A stretch of 64,000 nucleotides of DNA from JAHFPN01 sp963765745 (lineage in GTDB: Bacteria; Pseudomonadota; Alphaproteobacteria; Rhizobiales; Xanthobacteraceae), in NCBI GenBank assembly GCA_963765745.1, contig CAVXXM010000003.1, positions 434,001 to 498,000 of the forward strand, in the 5' to 3' direction. The position numbers and the translations under genes were made by a program. Below the pieces are notes generated by a model that did not search any database, had not been told where the DNA came from, and saw only the letters and a list, made by a program, of their open reading frames with translations. This document shows, in pieces, positions 53,334 to 61,977 of this stretch (positions within the stretch are counted from its first letter, which is position 1; each line of letters opens with the position of its first letter).

Positions 53334-55454
53334 ATGACTGCTTTGTGGCTGATCGTCGCCTGCGGCCTGCTCTCCATCGTCTACGGCGTGTGGGCGGTGC
53401 GCTCCGTGCTCGCTTCCGATCCCGGCACCAAACGGATGCAGGAGATCGCCGCCGCGATTGCCGAGGGCGCGCAGGCCTATCTCTACCGGCAATATGTGAC
53501 GATCGGGGTGGTGGGCATCGTGTTGTTCGTCCTGCTTGGCTGGCTGCTCGGATGGCTGGTGGCGCTGGGCTTCGCGATCGGCGCGATACTCTCGGGCGCG
53601 GCCGGCTTTATCGGGATGAACGTCTCGGTGCGGGCCAACGTGCGGACGGCGCAGGCGGCGACCAAGTCGCTGGCCGCGGGCCTCGAGATCGCCTTCAAGT
53701 CCGGCGCGGTAACCGGGATGCTGGTCGCCGGCCTCGCGCTCTTGGGTGTCACCGGCTACTACATGTTCCTTACGGCAGGCCTCGGTCACTCCGTATCGTC
53801 CGGCCGCGTGGTGGTGGATTCGCTGGTGGCGCTGGGCTTCGGCGCTTCGCTGATCTCCATCTTTGCGCGTCTCGGCGGCGGCATTTTCACCAAGGGCGCC
53901 GACGTCGGAGGCGATCTCGTCGGCAAGGTCGAGGCCGGCATTCCCGAGGACGATCCGCGCAATCCGGCGACCATCGCCGACAACGTGGGCGACAATGTCG
54001 GCGACTGCGCCGGCATGGCCGCCGACCTGTTCGAGACCTACGCGGTGACCGTGGTCGCCACCATGGTGCTGGCCGCGATCTTCTTCGCGGGCTCGCCCAT
54101 GCTCAATTCGATGCTGATCTATCCGCTCGCGATCGGCGGCGTTTGCATCATCACCTCCATCATCGGCACGTTCTTCGTGAAACTGCCGAAGAACAAGTCG
54201 ATCATGGGCGCGCTCTATCGCGGCTTCATCGTCTCGGCGGTGCTTTCGCTGGCGGGCGTCGCGCTGGTGACGCATCTGCTGATCGGTTTCGACACCACGT
54301 TGCGGACGGCGGCCGGAGTAACTTTCACCGGCAATTCGCTGTTCTTGTGCGGCGTCGTCGGCTTGCTGGTCACCGGGCTCATCGTCTGGATCACCGAGTA
54401 CTACACGGGCACCAATTACCGGCCGGTGAAGTCGATCGCGACCGCGTCGATCACCGGCCACGGCACCAACATCATCCAGGGCCTGGCGGTCTCCATGGAA
54501 TCGACCGCGCTTCCGGCCATCGTCATCATTGCCGGGATCATCGTCACCCATATTCTGGCCGGACTGTTCGGCATTGCGATCGCGGTGACCACGATGCTGG
54601 CGCTCGCCGGCATGGTGGTGGCGCTCGACGCCTTCGGCCCGGTCACCGACAACGCCGGTGGCATCGCCGAGATGGCGGGGCTGCCGAAGGCGGTGCGCAA
54701 GTCCACCGACGCGCTCGATGCGGTCGGCAATACCACCAAGGCGATCACCAAGGGCTACGCCATCGGCTCGGCGGGGCTCGGCGCGCTCGTGCTGTTCGCG
54801 GCCTATACGTCGGACCTGCAGTACTTCATCTCGAACGCGCAGCGCTTCCCGTATTTCCAGGGCGTGGTGCTCGATTTCTCGCTGTCGAATCCGTACGTGG
54901 TGGTCGGGCTCCTGTTCGGCGGCCTGCTGCCGTACCTGTTCGGCTCCATGGGTATGATGGCTGTCGGCCGCGCGGCGAGCGCCATCGTCGAGGAAGTGCG
55001 CCGGCAATTCCGCGAGAAGCCGGGCATCATGCAAGGCAAGGATAAGCCCGATTACGGGCGGGCGGTCGATATGCTGACCAAGGCGGCGATCAAGGAGATG
55101 ATCGTGCCGTCGCTGTTGCCGGTGCTGTCGCCGATCTTCGTCTATTTCACCGTGTACTTCATCGCCGGCAAGAGCCAGGCGTTCGCGGCGGTAGGCGCGA
55201 TGTTGCTCGGCGTGATCGTCAACGGCCTGTTCGTGGCGATCTCGATGACCTCGGGCGGCGGCGCCTGGGACAACGCCAAGAAGTTCATCGAGGACGGCCA
55301 CTATGGCGGCAAGGGCTCGGAAGCCCACAAGGCCGCCGTCACCGGCGACACGGTCGGCGATCCTTACAAAGATACGGCCGGCCCGGCGGTCAACCCGATG
55401 ATCAAGATCACCAACATCGTGGCGCTGCTGCTCTTGGCGATCCTGGCGCACTGA
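53334..55454 (+). CDS. hppA: Membrane-bound proton-translocating pyrophosphatase HppA
   Basis: Sixteen-helix pump coupling pyrophosphate hydrolysis to H+ transport, 706 residues. It has KGADVGGDLVGKVEAGIPED, NPATIADNVGDNVGDCAGMA, LDAFGPVTDNAGGIAEMAGL and GGAWDNAKKFIEDG. The motif GNTTKAITKGYAIGSA has lysine after GNTT, the signature of K+-independent enzymes. ATG 53334 (MTALWLIVACGLLSIVYGVW) follows CGAGG; an earlier in-frame ATG is unlikely. Intact. Confidence 0.96.
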   Translation: MTALWLIVACGLLSIVYGVWAVRSVLASDPGTKRMQEIAAAIAEGAQAYLYRQYVTIGVVGIVLFVLLGWLLGWLVALGFAIGAILSGAAGFIGMNVSVRANVRTAQAATKSLAAGLEIAFKSGAVTGMLVAGLALLGVTGYYMFLTAGLGHSVSSGRVVVDSLVALGFGASLISIFARLGGGIFTKGADVGGDLVGKVEAGIPEDDPRNPATIADNVGDNVGDCAGMAADLFETYAVTVVATMVLAAIFFAGSPMLNSMLIYPLAIGGVCIITSIIGTFFVKLPKNKSIMGALYRGFIVSAVLSLAGVALVTHLLIGFDTTLRTAAGVTFTGNSLFLCGVVGLLVTGLIVWITEYYTGTNYRPVKSIATASITGHGTNIIQGLAVSMESTALPAIVIIAGIIVTHILAGLFGIAIAVTTMLALAGMVVALDAFGPVTDNAGGIAEMAGLPKAVRKSTDALDAVGNTTKAITKGYAIGSAGLGALVLFAAYTSDLQYFISNAQRFPYFQGVVLDFSLSNPYVVVGLLFGGLLPYLFGSMGMMAVGRAASAIVEEVRRQFREKPGIMQGKDKPDYGRAVDMLTKAAIKEMIVPSLLPVLSPIFVYFTVYFIAGKSQAFAAVGAMLLGVIVNGLFVAISMTSGGGAWDNAKKFIEDGHYGGKGSEAHKAAVTGDTVGDPYKDTAGPAVNPMIKITNIVALLLLAILAH

Positions 55455-55552
55455 AAGGTTGTGCAAATTCGCAAAACGTCCGCAGCGCCATTGCCTGCAA
55501 GGCCGCTGGCCGTCTACCTTTTGCCGAATGATCTAAACTTCGGGGGCGCGCC

Positions 55553-55906
55553 ATGATTGTGGAATTCGTGACGTTCAAGACGCCGGCCGGTTGGGATCGC
55601 GCGCGCGTGCTGGAGGATGCCAAGCACGTCGTCTCGAAGTGGGCGGCCAATCGCGATCTCCTGCGCAAGCATTTTGCGTTGGGGATCGGAGAAGACGAAG
55701 GCGTCAGCGCCGGCATTTACGTCTGGCCGTCGGTCGAGGCGGCGAAAAAGGCCCATAACGACGAATGGCGCGAGGCCGTGAAACGGCGGGCCGGTGAATA
55801 TCCGACCATCCGCTATTTCGATCTCTTCCTGCTCATCGACAACGAGCATCGGCAGGTCACCGAATGGACGGCCGATGGCAAGGCACGTGAGCTCGAAACC
55901 GTTTGA
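55553..55906 (+). CDS. Hypothetical protein, dimeric ferredoxin-like fold candidate
   Basis: Protein of 117 residues: MIVEFVTFKTPAGWDRARVL, then HFALGIGEDEGVSAGIYVWP, SVEAAKKAHNDEWREAVKRR and YPTIRYFDLFLLIDNEHRQV. The strand-helix alternation and a G-x-Y-x-W-P-S-x-E-A-A segment are reminiscent of antibiotic-biosynthesis-monooxygenase-like (ABM) proteins, but I cannot assign it. It has a plausible ATG without a strong ribosome site and stands alone between hppA and a solute receptor. Confidence 0.7.
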   Translation: MIVEFVTFKTPAGWDRARVLEDAKHVVSKWAANRDLLRKHFALGIGEDEGVSAGIYVWPSVEAAKKAHNDEWREAVKRRAGEYPTIRYFDLFLLIDNEHRQVTEWTADGKARELETV

Positions 55907-55991
55907 TTTGCCCCTGTCGCGCCCGGCATGGGAGGCTAGGCGCCGGCAGTTTTGACGCGTCACACCGAAAAATACACCAAGGGAGGACCCC

Positions 55992-56975
55992 ATGCGACGT
56001 GACAGGAGGTGGTTGGTTGAAGGTCTCGCGGTCATGGCTACGAGCGCTCTCTTGCTCGCACACTCGCCAGCACATGCGCAGAATTATCCGACGCAGCCGA
56101 TCAAGTTCGTCGTGCCGCTGGCGGCAGGCGGCGTCGCCGATATCGTCGCGCGCATCTTTGCGCAGAAGCTGAACGAAAGCGGCAAGACGGCGATCGTCGA
56201 GAACCGCACCGGCGCCGGCGGCGTCATCGGGGCCGACTTCGTGGCGAAAGCGGCGCCCGACGGCTACACGGTCCTCGTCGGCTTCCACGCCACGCAGTCG
56301 ATCCTGCAGCACTTGCAGAAGCTTTCCTATAATCCGGAGAAGGATTTCATCCCGATCACGGTGGCCGTGAAATCGGCCAACATCCTCGTCGTCCATCCCA
56401 CGGTCCCTGCGCAGTCGCTGAAGGACCTCGTCGCCTATGCCAAGGCAAATCCAGGGAAGCTGACCTTCGCCTCGCAGGGCAACGGCAGCACGGGGCATAT
56501 CGTCGGAGAGCAACTAAAGCAGGTCGCTGGGATCGATATGGTTCACGTGCCCTATCGCGGCGGCGCACCGGCGGTCCAGGACCTGATTGCCGGTCACGTA
56601 TCCATGATGTTCGATATCCTGACGCTGGCCGCGCCGCAGGTTAAAGCCGAGAAGGTGCGGGCGCTGGCGATTACTTCGGCGCAACGCGATCGCCTGTTTC
56701 CGAATGTCCCAACCATCGCCGAAACGGGTTTTCCGCAATTGGAAGGCGGGCCGTGGTTCGGCTTCTTCGTCCCGGCGAATACGCCGCGCCCGATCGTCGA
56801 GTGGCTGCACGCGGAAGCGAAGAAGGCTTTTTCCGCGCCCGACGTGCGCGAGCGTTTCGCTCAGCAGGGGCTGACGCCGATCCTGGGTACGCCCGAAGAG
56901 ACCGCCGCTTTCGTTGCGGCGGAATCAAAGCGTTGGGGCGAGGTGATCAAGCGGGCGAATATCCGCTTGGAGTGA
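55992..56975 (+). CDS. Tripartite tricarboxylate transporter receptor (Bug family)
   Basis: Periplasmic receptor of 327 residues with signal peptide ending SPAHAQ and a strong ribosome site (GGGAGGA). It has YPTQPIKFVVPLAAGGVADI, VENRTGAGGVIGADFVAKAA, PDGYTVLVGF and VPYRGGAPAVQDLIAGHVSM, all Bug hallmarks. No TctA/TctB membrane genes adjoin it, the usual orphan situation for this expanded family. Ligand unknown. Confidence 0.93.
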   Translation: MRRDRRWLVEGLAVMATSALLLAHSPAHAQNYPTQPIKFVVPLAAGGVADIVARIFAQKLNESGKTAIVENRTGAGGVIGADFVAKAAPDGYTVLVGFHATQSILQHLQKLSYNPEKDFIPITVAVKSANILVVHPTVPAQSLKDLVAYAKANPGKLTFASQGNGSTGHIVGEQLKQVAGIDMVHVPYRGGAPAVQDLIAGHVSMMFDILTLAAPQVKAEKVRALAITSAQRDRLFPNVPTIAETGFPQLEGGPWFGFFVPANTPRPIVEWLHAEAKKAFSAPDVRERFAQQGLTPILGTPEETAAFVAAESKRWGEVIKRANIRLE

Positions 56976-57065
56976 GGCGGACGCGGGCGCAGGCGCCAGG
57001 AGCAAGAAACAAACTGCCCGCGGAGCGATCTGCGGGCCGTATCTGTGGCCGGCCGGGCGGACGGT

Positions 57066-57533
57066 TTAACGGCTGGTGCCGAACGGGTTGAAGTTCAAGC
57101 CCTTGAAGATTTGGGTGAGGAAGCTCAGCTCCTCCCCGCCGGTGGCCGTAGTGCGGCTGATGAAGTCGAACACCTTGCCGTCCTGCAAGCCGTAATTGGC
57201 AATGCGCGTCACGCGCCGTTCGGGGTCAAAATAAACCGCGAGCACCCGCTGGTCGACGACCTCCGGTTGCAAGAAGGCGGTCTTCTGCGATTTCTGCGAA
57301 ATGTAATAGAACGCCTCGCCGCTCACGGTCGCGACCGTGGAGGGCGTGCCGAGCACCAGAAGCACCTGGTCCTGGCTGGACCCGATCGGGACCTGCTCGA
57401 GCGAGGCCTCGTCGAACACGTAGCCGCGCTGGTAGGTGTTGGTGAAGCAGCCGCTCACGAGCAACGCGAGCAAGACCGCCGCGAAAACTCCGCGCGCGGC
57501 GGGCAGGACTTCGGACAACGTTCGCAAACGCAT
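57066..57533 (-). CDS. bamE: Outer-membrane assembly lipoprotein BamE
   Basis: BAM-complex lipoprotein of 155 residues. The lipobox is in LLALLVSGCFTNTYQRGYVF, with cysteine near residue 28. The SmpA/OmlA domain has VPIGSSQDQVLLVLGTPSTV, FYYISQKSQKTAFLQPEVVD and VLAVYFDPERRVTRIANYGL. Start ATG 57533 is preferred to 57551. It is divergent from the cytochrome-chaperone gene, an arrangement common in alphaproteobacteria. Confidence 0.92.
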   Translation of the reverse strand: MRLRTLSEVLPAARGVFAAVLLALLVSGCFTNTYQRGYVFDEASLEQVPIGSSQDQVLLVLGTPSTVATVSGEAFYYISQKSQKTAFLQPEVVDQRVLAVYFDPERRVTRIANYGLQDGKVFDFISRTTATGGEELSFLTQIFKGLNFNPFGTSR

Positions 57534-57641
57534 GGAAATCAAGGTCCGCACATCCCCTTGTCACGGCCGTCGGCCTGACGTAACCCGCCCCCCATCCGAT
57601 TGCAATGCGGGCCGCCCTTGAGCGGGCCCGGGGCGGAAACC

Positions 57642-58181
57642 ATGTTTACGCGGCTCATGCGGCGCGATCCCCTCGACGCCAATATCGAGAAGCTCTATGG
57701 CGCGATCGTGGCGCAGGGACGCGCGCCGGCTTTTTATGCGGCTTACGGCGTGCCGGACACGGCGGCGGGGCGCTTCGACATGATCGTGTTGCACGTGCAT
57801 CTCGTCGTCCGGCGGCTCATGGGCGAGGGCGCCGAGAGAAGCACGGCCGGTCAGGAACTGTGCGAGCGCTTCTTCTCCGACATGGATGCGAACCTGCGCG
57901 AGCTCGGCGTCGGCGATCTCGCGGTGCCGCGGCAGATGCGCGGCATCGCCGAGGCCTATTATGGCCGGGCCAAGAGCTATGACGCGGCGCTGCAGGAAAA
58001 GGGAGAGGCCGTACTCGCGGCCGCGCTCGCGCGCAATGTATTCGGCAAACCGGAGCCGGTGTCGGCGGCTTCTGAGCGGCTCGCGCGCTATGTCCGTCTT
58101 CTCCAGGAGAAGCTCTTATCGAAGCCGGATGCTTCAATCGTTCGTGGTGAGATCGCGTTTCCCAGGCCGGAGGATGTATGA
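57642..58181 (+). CDS. Ubiquinol-cytochrome c chaperone family protein (CBP3-like)
   Basis: Helical protein of 179 residues matching the CBP3/UQCC1 domain: NIEKLYGAIVAQGRAPAFYA, DTAAGRFDMIVLHVHLVVRR, LCERFFSDMDANLRELGVGD and MRGIAEAYYGRAKSYDAAL. In mitochondria the family assists assembly of the bc1 complex; a similar role here is inference. ATG 57642 is chosen by homology. Overlaps the DUF177 gene by 4 bp. Confidence 0.9.
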   Translation: MFTRLMRRDPLDANIEKLYGAIVAQGRAPAFYAAYGVPDTAAGRFDMIVLHVHLVVRRLMGEGAERSTAGQELCERFFSDMDANLRELGVGDLAVPRQMRGIAEAYYGRAKSYDAALQEKGEAVLAAALARNVFGKPEPVSAASERLARYVRLLQEKLLSKPDASIVRGEIAFPRPEDV

Positions 58182-58708
58182 TGAAGGACTCGCTCTCCTG
58201 GTCGTATCCGATCGACGTTGCCGGTCTGCCGACAGATGGGATCGAGCTCACGCTTGCTCCGAACAAGGAGATTCGCGCCGAGCTGGCACGGCACGCGGGC
58301 GTGCTCGCGGTGCCGGAGCTCGTGGCAAAACTTAAAGTTTCGCCCGATGGTTACGGTGGCGCCGAGGTCGAGGGCAGGCTCGAAGCGGCAGTGCGGCAGA
58401 CCTGCGTCGTCACTCTCGATCCGTTCGACAACAAGGTGAGCGAACCGATCGATATCCGCTTCGCTCCGGCTTCCGCAACCCAGGTGGCGGGCAGCACCAT
58501 CGACGTCGGTCTCGAGAATCCGCCCGATCCGCTGGTCGATAGGGCGATCGATCTTGCCACGGTGGTCGCCGAGCATCTGACGCTCGCAATCGATCCTTAC
58601 CCGCGCAAGCCCGGGGCCGTGTTCAAGCCGCCCAAGCTGGGCCGGAACAAGGGCGAATCGCCCTTCGCTGCGCTCAAGAAGCTCAAGTCGCGGCGCAGCA
58701 AGGCCTGA
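58178..58708 (+). CDS. DUF177 (YceD) family protein
   Basis: Protein of 176 residues with EVEGRLEAAVRQTCVVTLDP (the C-V-x-x-L-x-P motif), DIRFAPA and a basic tail (SPFAALKKLKSRRSKA). YceD proteins usually sit before rpmF and plsX and are tied to 23S rRNA or large-subunit assembly. Here plsX follows at 110 bp with no rpmF between. Translationally coupled to the CBP3-like gene by ATGA. Confidence 0.9.
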   Translation: MMKDSLSWSYPIDVAGLPTDGIELTLAPNKEIRAELARHAGVLAVPELVAKLKVSPDGYGGAEVEGRLEAAVRQTCVVTLDPFDNKVSEPIDIRFAPASATQVAGSTIDVGLENPPDPLVDRAIDLATVVAEHLTLAIDPYPRKPGAVFKPPKLGRNKGESPFAALKKLKSRRSKA

Positions 58709-58818
58709 CCCGTGGGCATATTCCTTCTGTTGTCTCCAGGCTACGAAACGCTATTGTCCGACGGCTCCGGCGGCCGCCGGGAAATGCCTGAACCCCGCTC
58801 ACAAGGCTAGGCCGGCGC

Positions 58819-59877
58819 ATGTCCAACCACGTGCGAATTGCCCTCGACGCCATGGGCGGCGACCACGGCCTTGCGGTAGTCGTTGGCGGGGCGGCGATCG
58901 CGCTCGAGCGCCATCCGGATTCCCGCTTCCTGCTGTTCGGCGACGAGAAGGCGATTCTCTCCGAGCTTGAGCGCCACGCGCCGCTGCGCGAGGCGGCGCG
59001 CATCGTTCATACCGACGTCGTCGTGCGCATGGACGATAAGCCGAGCCAGGCGCTGCGGCAGACGCGCCGCACGTCGTCCATGTGGATGGCGATCGATGCG
59101 GTGCGTCAACGCGAGGCCGACGTCGCGGTGTCGGCCGGAAACACCGGCGCGCTGATGGCGATGGCAAAGATTTGCCTCAAGACCATGGACGGCATCGATC
59201 GTCCCGCGATCGGCGGAATCTGGCCGACCATTCGCGGCGAGAGCATCGTGCTCGATCTCGGCGCCTCGATTGGGGTCGAGGCGCACAATCTCGTGGATAT
59301 GGCGATCATGGGCGCGGCCATGTCGCGGGTGCTGTTCGAACTCGACCGGCCGACGGTCGGCCTGCTCAATATCGGCGTCGAGGAGGTCAAGGGCGTCGAG
59401 GAAGTGCGCGAGGCCGGGCGAATCCTGCGCGATCTCAATTTCCCCGATCTCGACTATGTCGGCTTCGTCGAGGGCGACGATATCGGCAAGGGAACCGTCG
59501 ATGTGGTGGTGACCGAAGGTTTCGCCGGCAATATCGCCCTCAAAGTGGCCGAGGGTACCGTGCGCCAGATGAGCGAATATTTGCGCGCCGCCTTCAGCCG
59601 GACCTGGAGCGCGCGGATCGGCTATCTGCTCGCGCGCCGATCGTTGCAGACGGTGCGGGACCGCATGGACCCGCGCGAATTGAACGGCGGCCTGTTTCTT
59701 GGATTGAACGGGGTGGTGGTCAAGAGTCATGGCGGCACCGACGCGCAGGGCTTCGCGACCGCCGTTGACCTCGGTTACGACGTGGTGCGCAACGACTTGC
59801 AGCATCGGATCGCCGCCGGCATCGCGCGGCACGCGGCCGGAACCGGGCTGCGCGTCGCCGGGAGAGCCGTATCGTGA
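58819..59877 (+). CDS. plsX: Phosphate acyltransferase PlsX
   Basis: Makes acyl-phosphate from acyl-ACP for phospholipid synthesis, 352 residues. It has VRIALDAMGGDHGLAVVVGG, DVAVSAGNTGALMAMAKICL, SIVLDLGASIGVEAHNLVDM and VVVTEGFAGNIALKVAEGTV. The start follows CGGCGC without a clear ribosome site. Overlaps fabH by 4 bp. Intact and in the conserved plsX-fabH-ihfA order. Confidence 0.97.
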   Translation: MSNHVRIALDAMGGDHGLAVVVGGAAIALERHPDSRFLLFGDEKAILSELERHAPLREAARIVHTDVVVRMDDKPSQALRQTRRTSSMWMAIDAVRQREADVAVSAGNTGALMAMAKICLKTMDGIDRPAIGGIWPTIRGESIVLDLGASIGVEAHNLVDMAIMGAAMSRVLFELDRPTVGLLNIGVEEVKGVEEVREAGRILRDLNFPDLDYVGFVEGDDIGKGTVDVVVTEGFAGNIALKVAEGTVRQMSEYLRAAFSRTWSARIGYLLARRSLQTVRDRMDPRELNGGLFLGLNGVVVKSHGGTDAQGFATAVDLGYDVVRNDLQHRIAAGIARHAAGTGLRVAGRAVS

Positions 59878-60851
59878 GCGTGAAGCGTTCGGTGGTGCGG
59901 GGCGTCGGCAGCTATCTCCCCACCCGCGTGTTGACCAACAAGGAGCTTTCCCAACTCGTCGAAACCACCGACGAGTGGATCGTGCAGCGCACCGGCATCA
60001 ACGAGCGCCGCATCGCGGCCAAGGGCGAAGTCACCTCGGATCTCGCGATCGCCGCGGCGCGCGCGGCGCTGAAAGCGGCGAACCTGCCGGCCGATGCGGT
60101 CGATCTCATCGTGCTCGCCACCTCGACGCCGGACCAGACGTTTCCCGCGACCGCGGTCACCATCCAGGCCGAGCTCGGCATCACAAAGGGCGCGGCGTTC
60201 GACCTGCAGGCGGTTTGCTCCGGCTTCGTCTTCGCGGTCGCGACGGCGGACAAGTACCTGCGCAGCGGCGACTTCAAATGCGCGCTGGTGATCGGGGCCG
60301 AGACCTTCTCGCGCATCCTCGACTGGACCGACCGCTCCACCTGCGTCCTGTTCGGCGACGGAGCGGGTGCGGTGGTCATGGAGGCGATCGACCAGCCCGG
60401 CACGCGCGAGGATCGCGGTGTGCTCACGACGCATCTGCGTTCCGACGGCCGCCACCGTTCCAAGCTCTATGTCGATGGCGGGCCGTCTTCGACCCAGACC
60501 GTGGGGCATTTGCGCATGGAGGGCCGGGAGGTGTTTCGCCATGCGGTCGGCAATATCACCGACGTAATCGAGTCCGCATTCGCGGCCACAGGCTACGGCG
60601 CCGGGGACATCGACTGGTTCGTGCCGCATCAGGCCAACAAGCGGATTATCGACGGCAGCGCCCGCAAGCTCGGTATTGCAGCGCAAAAAGTGGTCATCAC
60701 CGTCGACCGGCACGCCAACACCTCGGCGGCCTCGATTCCGCTGGCGCTGGCGGAGGCCGTCGGGGACGGCCGCATCAAGCCGGGGCACCTGGTGCTGCTG
60801 GAAGCCATGGGTGGGGGCTTCACCTGGGGCTCGGCCCTGATCCGCTGGTAG
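59874..60851 (+). CDS. fabH: Beta-ketoacyl-ACP synthase III FabH
   Basis: Initiates fatty-acid synthesis by condensing acetyl-CoA with malonyl-ACP, 325 residues from GTG. The catalytic cysteine is in FDLQAVCSGFVFAVATADKY, the histidine in WFVPHQANKRIIDGSARKLG and the asparagine in TVDRHANTSAASIPLALAEA. WIVQRTGINERRIAAKG is the usual N-terminal signature. Intact. Confidence 0.97.
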   Translation: MSVKRSVVRGVGSYLPTRVLTNKELSQLVETTDEWIVQRTGINERRIAAKGEVTSDLAIAAARAALKAANLPADAVDLIVLATSTPDQTFPATAVTIQAELGITKGAAFDLQAVCSGFVFAVATADKYLRSGDFKCALVIGAETFSRILDWTDRSTCVLFGDGAGAVVMEAIDQPGTREDRGVLTTHLRSDGRHRSKLYVDGGPSSTQTVGHLRMEGREVFRHAVGNITDVIESAFAATGYGAGDIDWFVPHQANKRIIDGSARKLGIAAQKVVITVDRHANTSAASIPLALAEAVGDGRIKPGHLVLLEAMGGGFTWGSALIRW

Positions 60852-60933
60852 GCGGATTGACCGGGGCGCAAACGGCGAATATCGTTTGAATATCAGAAGG
60901 ATAAATCCATTGACCGGGGCACAGGGGGCGGCA

Positions 60934-61245
60934 ATGGCGGAGCGGACCATTACGCGGGCGGACCTAAGCGAAGTCGTCTATCAAAAAGTAGGACTTTCCC
61001 GCACCGAATCAGCTTCTTTGGTAGAATTAGTGCTGCGCGAGATCGGTGATTCGCTCGCGCGCGGCGAAAACGTGAAGCTTTCGTCGTTCGGCTCGTTCGT
61101 CGTGCGCCAGAAGGGCAGGCGGATCGGCCGTAACCCGAAGACCGGGGAGGAAGTTCCGATTGAGCCGCGCCGTGTCATGGTGTTCAAGCCCTCGAACATC
61201 CTGAAAAGCCGGATCAACGATCGTACCGACGGCAAGAAACGCTGA
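60934..61245 (+). CDS. ihfA: Integration host factor alpha IhfA
   Basis: DNA-bending protein of 103 residues: ITRADLSEVVYQKVGLSRTE, NVKLSSFGSFVVRQKGRRIG and RNPKTGEEVPIEPRRVMVFK with the intercalating proline arm. ATG 60934 is chosen by family length; an upstream ATG at 60886 would add 16 residues. A 15-base direct repeat (ATTGACCGGGGC then G or A, CA) lies at 60856 and 60909 in its leader. Confidence 0.96.
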   Translation: MAERTITRADLSEVVYQKVGLSRTESASLVELVLREIGDSLARGENVKLSSFGSFVVRQKGRRIGRNPKTGEEVPIEPRRVMVFKPSNILKSRINDRTDGKKR

Positions 61246-61265
61246 GAGGGCCTTGAGGCAGGTAC

Positions 61266-61916
61266 GTGGATAAAGGCCCGGACGCCTTCCGCACCATCAG
61301 CGAGGTCGCGCATGACCTCGGCCTGCCCCAGCATGTGCTCCGCTTCTGGGAAACGCGCTTCGGGCAAATTCGTCCGATGAAGCGCGGCGGTGGCCGCCGC
61401 TATTACCGGCCCGACGACGTCCTGCTGCTGCGCGGCATCCGGCATCTGCTCTACGAGGAAGGCTATACGATCCACGGCGTGCAGCGCATCTTGCGCGACC
61501 GTGGCGTGCGCCACGTGTATGCGATCGGCCAGGCGGTCGAAAAGCTCAACGTGCAACTCGATCCCGAAGGGATTTCCGGCGAGGAGATCGGCGCGCGCGA
61601 GGACGATCGCGCGGGTCTTTCGGGATTGCTCGATTATCTGCCCGCGCTCCTGGCGCCGCGCACCGATGCTGGCGCTGAAATGCGGCGCAACGCGGAACTG
61701 AACGATCCTCCGGAGATGCGCGACGAAGATATGGAGCCGATCCCGTTCCGCCGCTCTAATGCGGCCGATGCGCCACGGCCGGCGCAGGACGAAGAATTCG
61801 CCGCCACCGAGGGCGCCCGGCAATCGGCCGAAGCGGCGCGCATCCTGCGGTCGACCCTGCAGGAGCTTTCCGAATGCCGGCGTTTGCTCGACGCCGCGCG
61901 CGAAGACGGCCGCTGA
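61266..61916 (+). CDS. MerR-family transcriptional regulator
   Basis: Regulator of 216 residues from GTG. The N-terminal MerR winged helix is RTISEVAHDLGLPQHVLRFW, ETRFGQIRPMKRGGGRRYYR and DDVLLLRGIRHLLYEEGYTI. A variable acidic middle region (about 95-175) precedes a short C-terminal helix (EAARILRSTLQELSECRRLL). The ihfA-merR pair is conserved in alphaproteobacteria. No metal-binding cysteines, so the signal is probably not a metal. Confidence 0.92.
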   Translation: MDKGPDAFRTISEVAHDLGLPQHVLRFWETRFGQIRPMKRGGGRRYYRPDDVLLLRGIRHLLYEEGYTIHGVQRILRDRGVRHVYAIGQAVEKLNVQLDPEGISGEEIGAREDDRAGLSGLLDYLPALLAPRTDAGAEMRRNAELNDPPEMRDEDMEPIPFRRSNAADAPRPAQDEEFAATEGARQSAEAARILRSTLQELSECRRLLDAAREDGR

Positions 61917-61977
61917 CCACCGGCGGGTTTAGCTTCGCCTGAGCTTCTCTCGATCCGATTTTTAGCCGGTCTCGCGC

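Noticed and set aside
53217..55466. A 749-codon open frame on the minus strand opposite hppA
   Set aside because: It is rich in D, H, R, E and Q without motifs, the typical antisense shadow of a GC-rich gene with strong third-position bias. The plus strand clearly encodes the pyrophosphatase.
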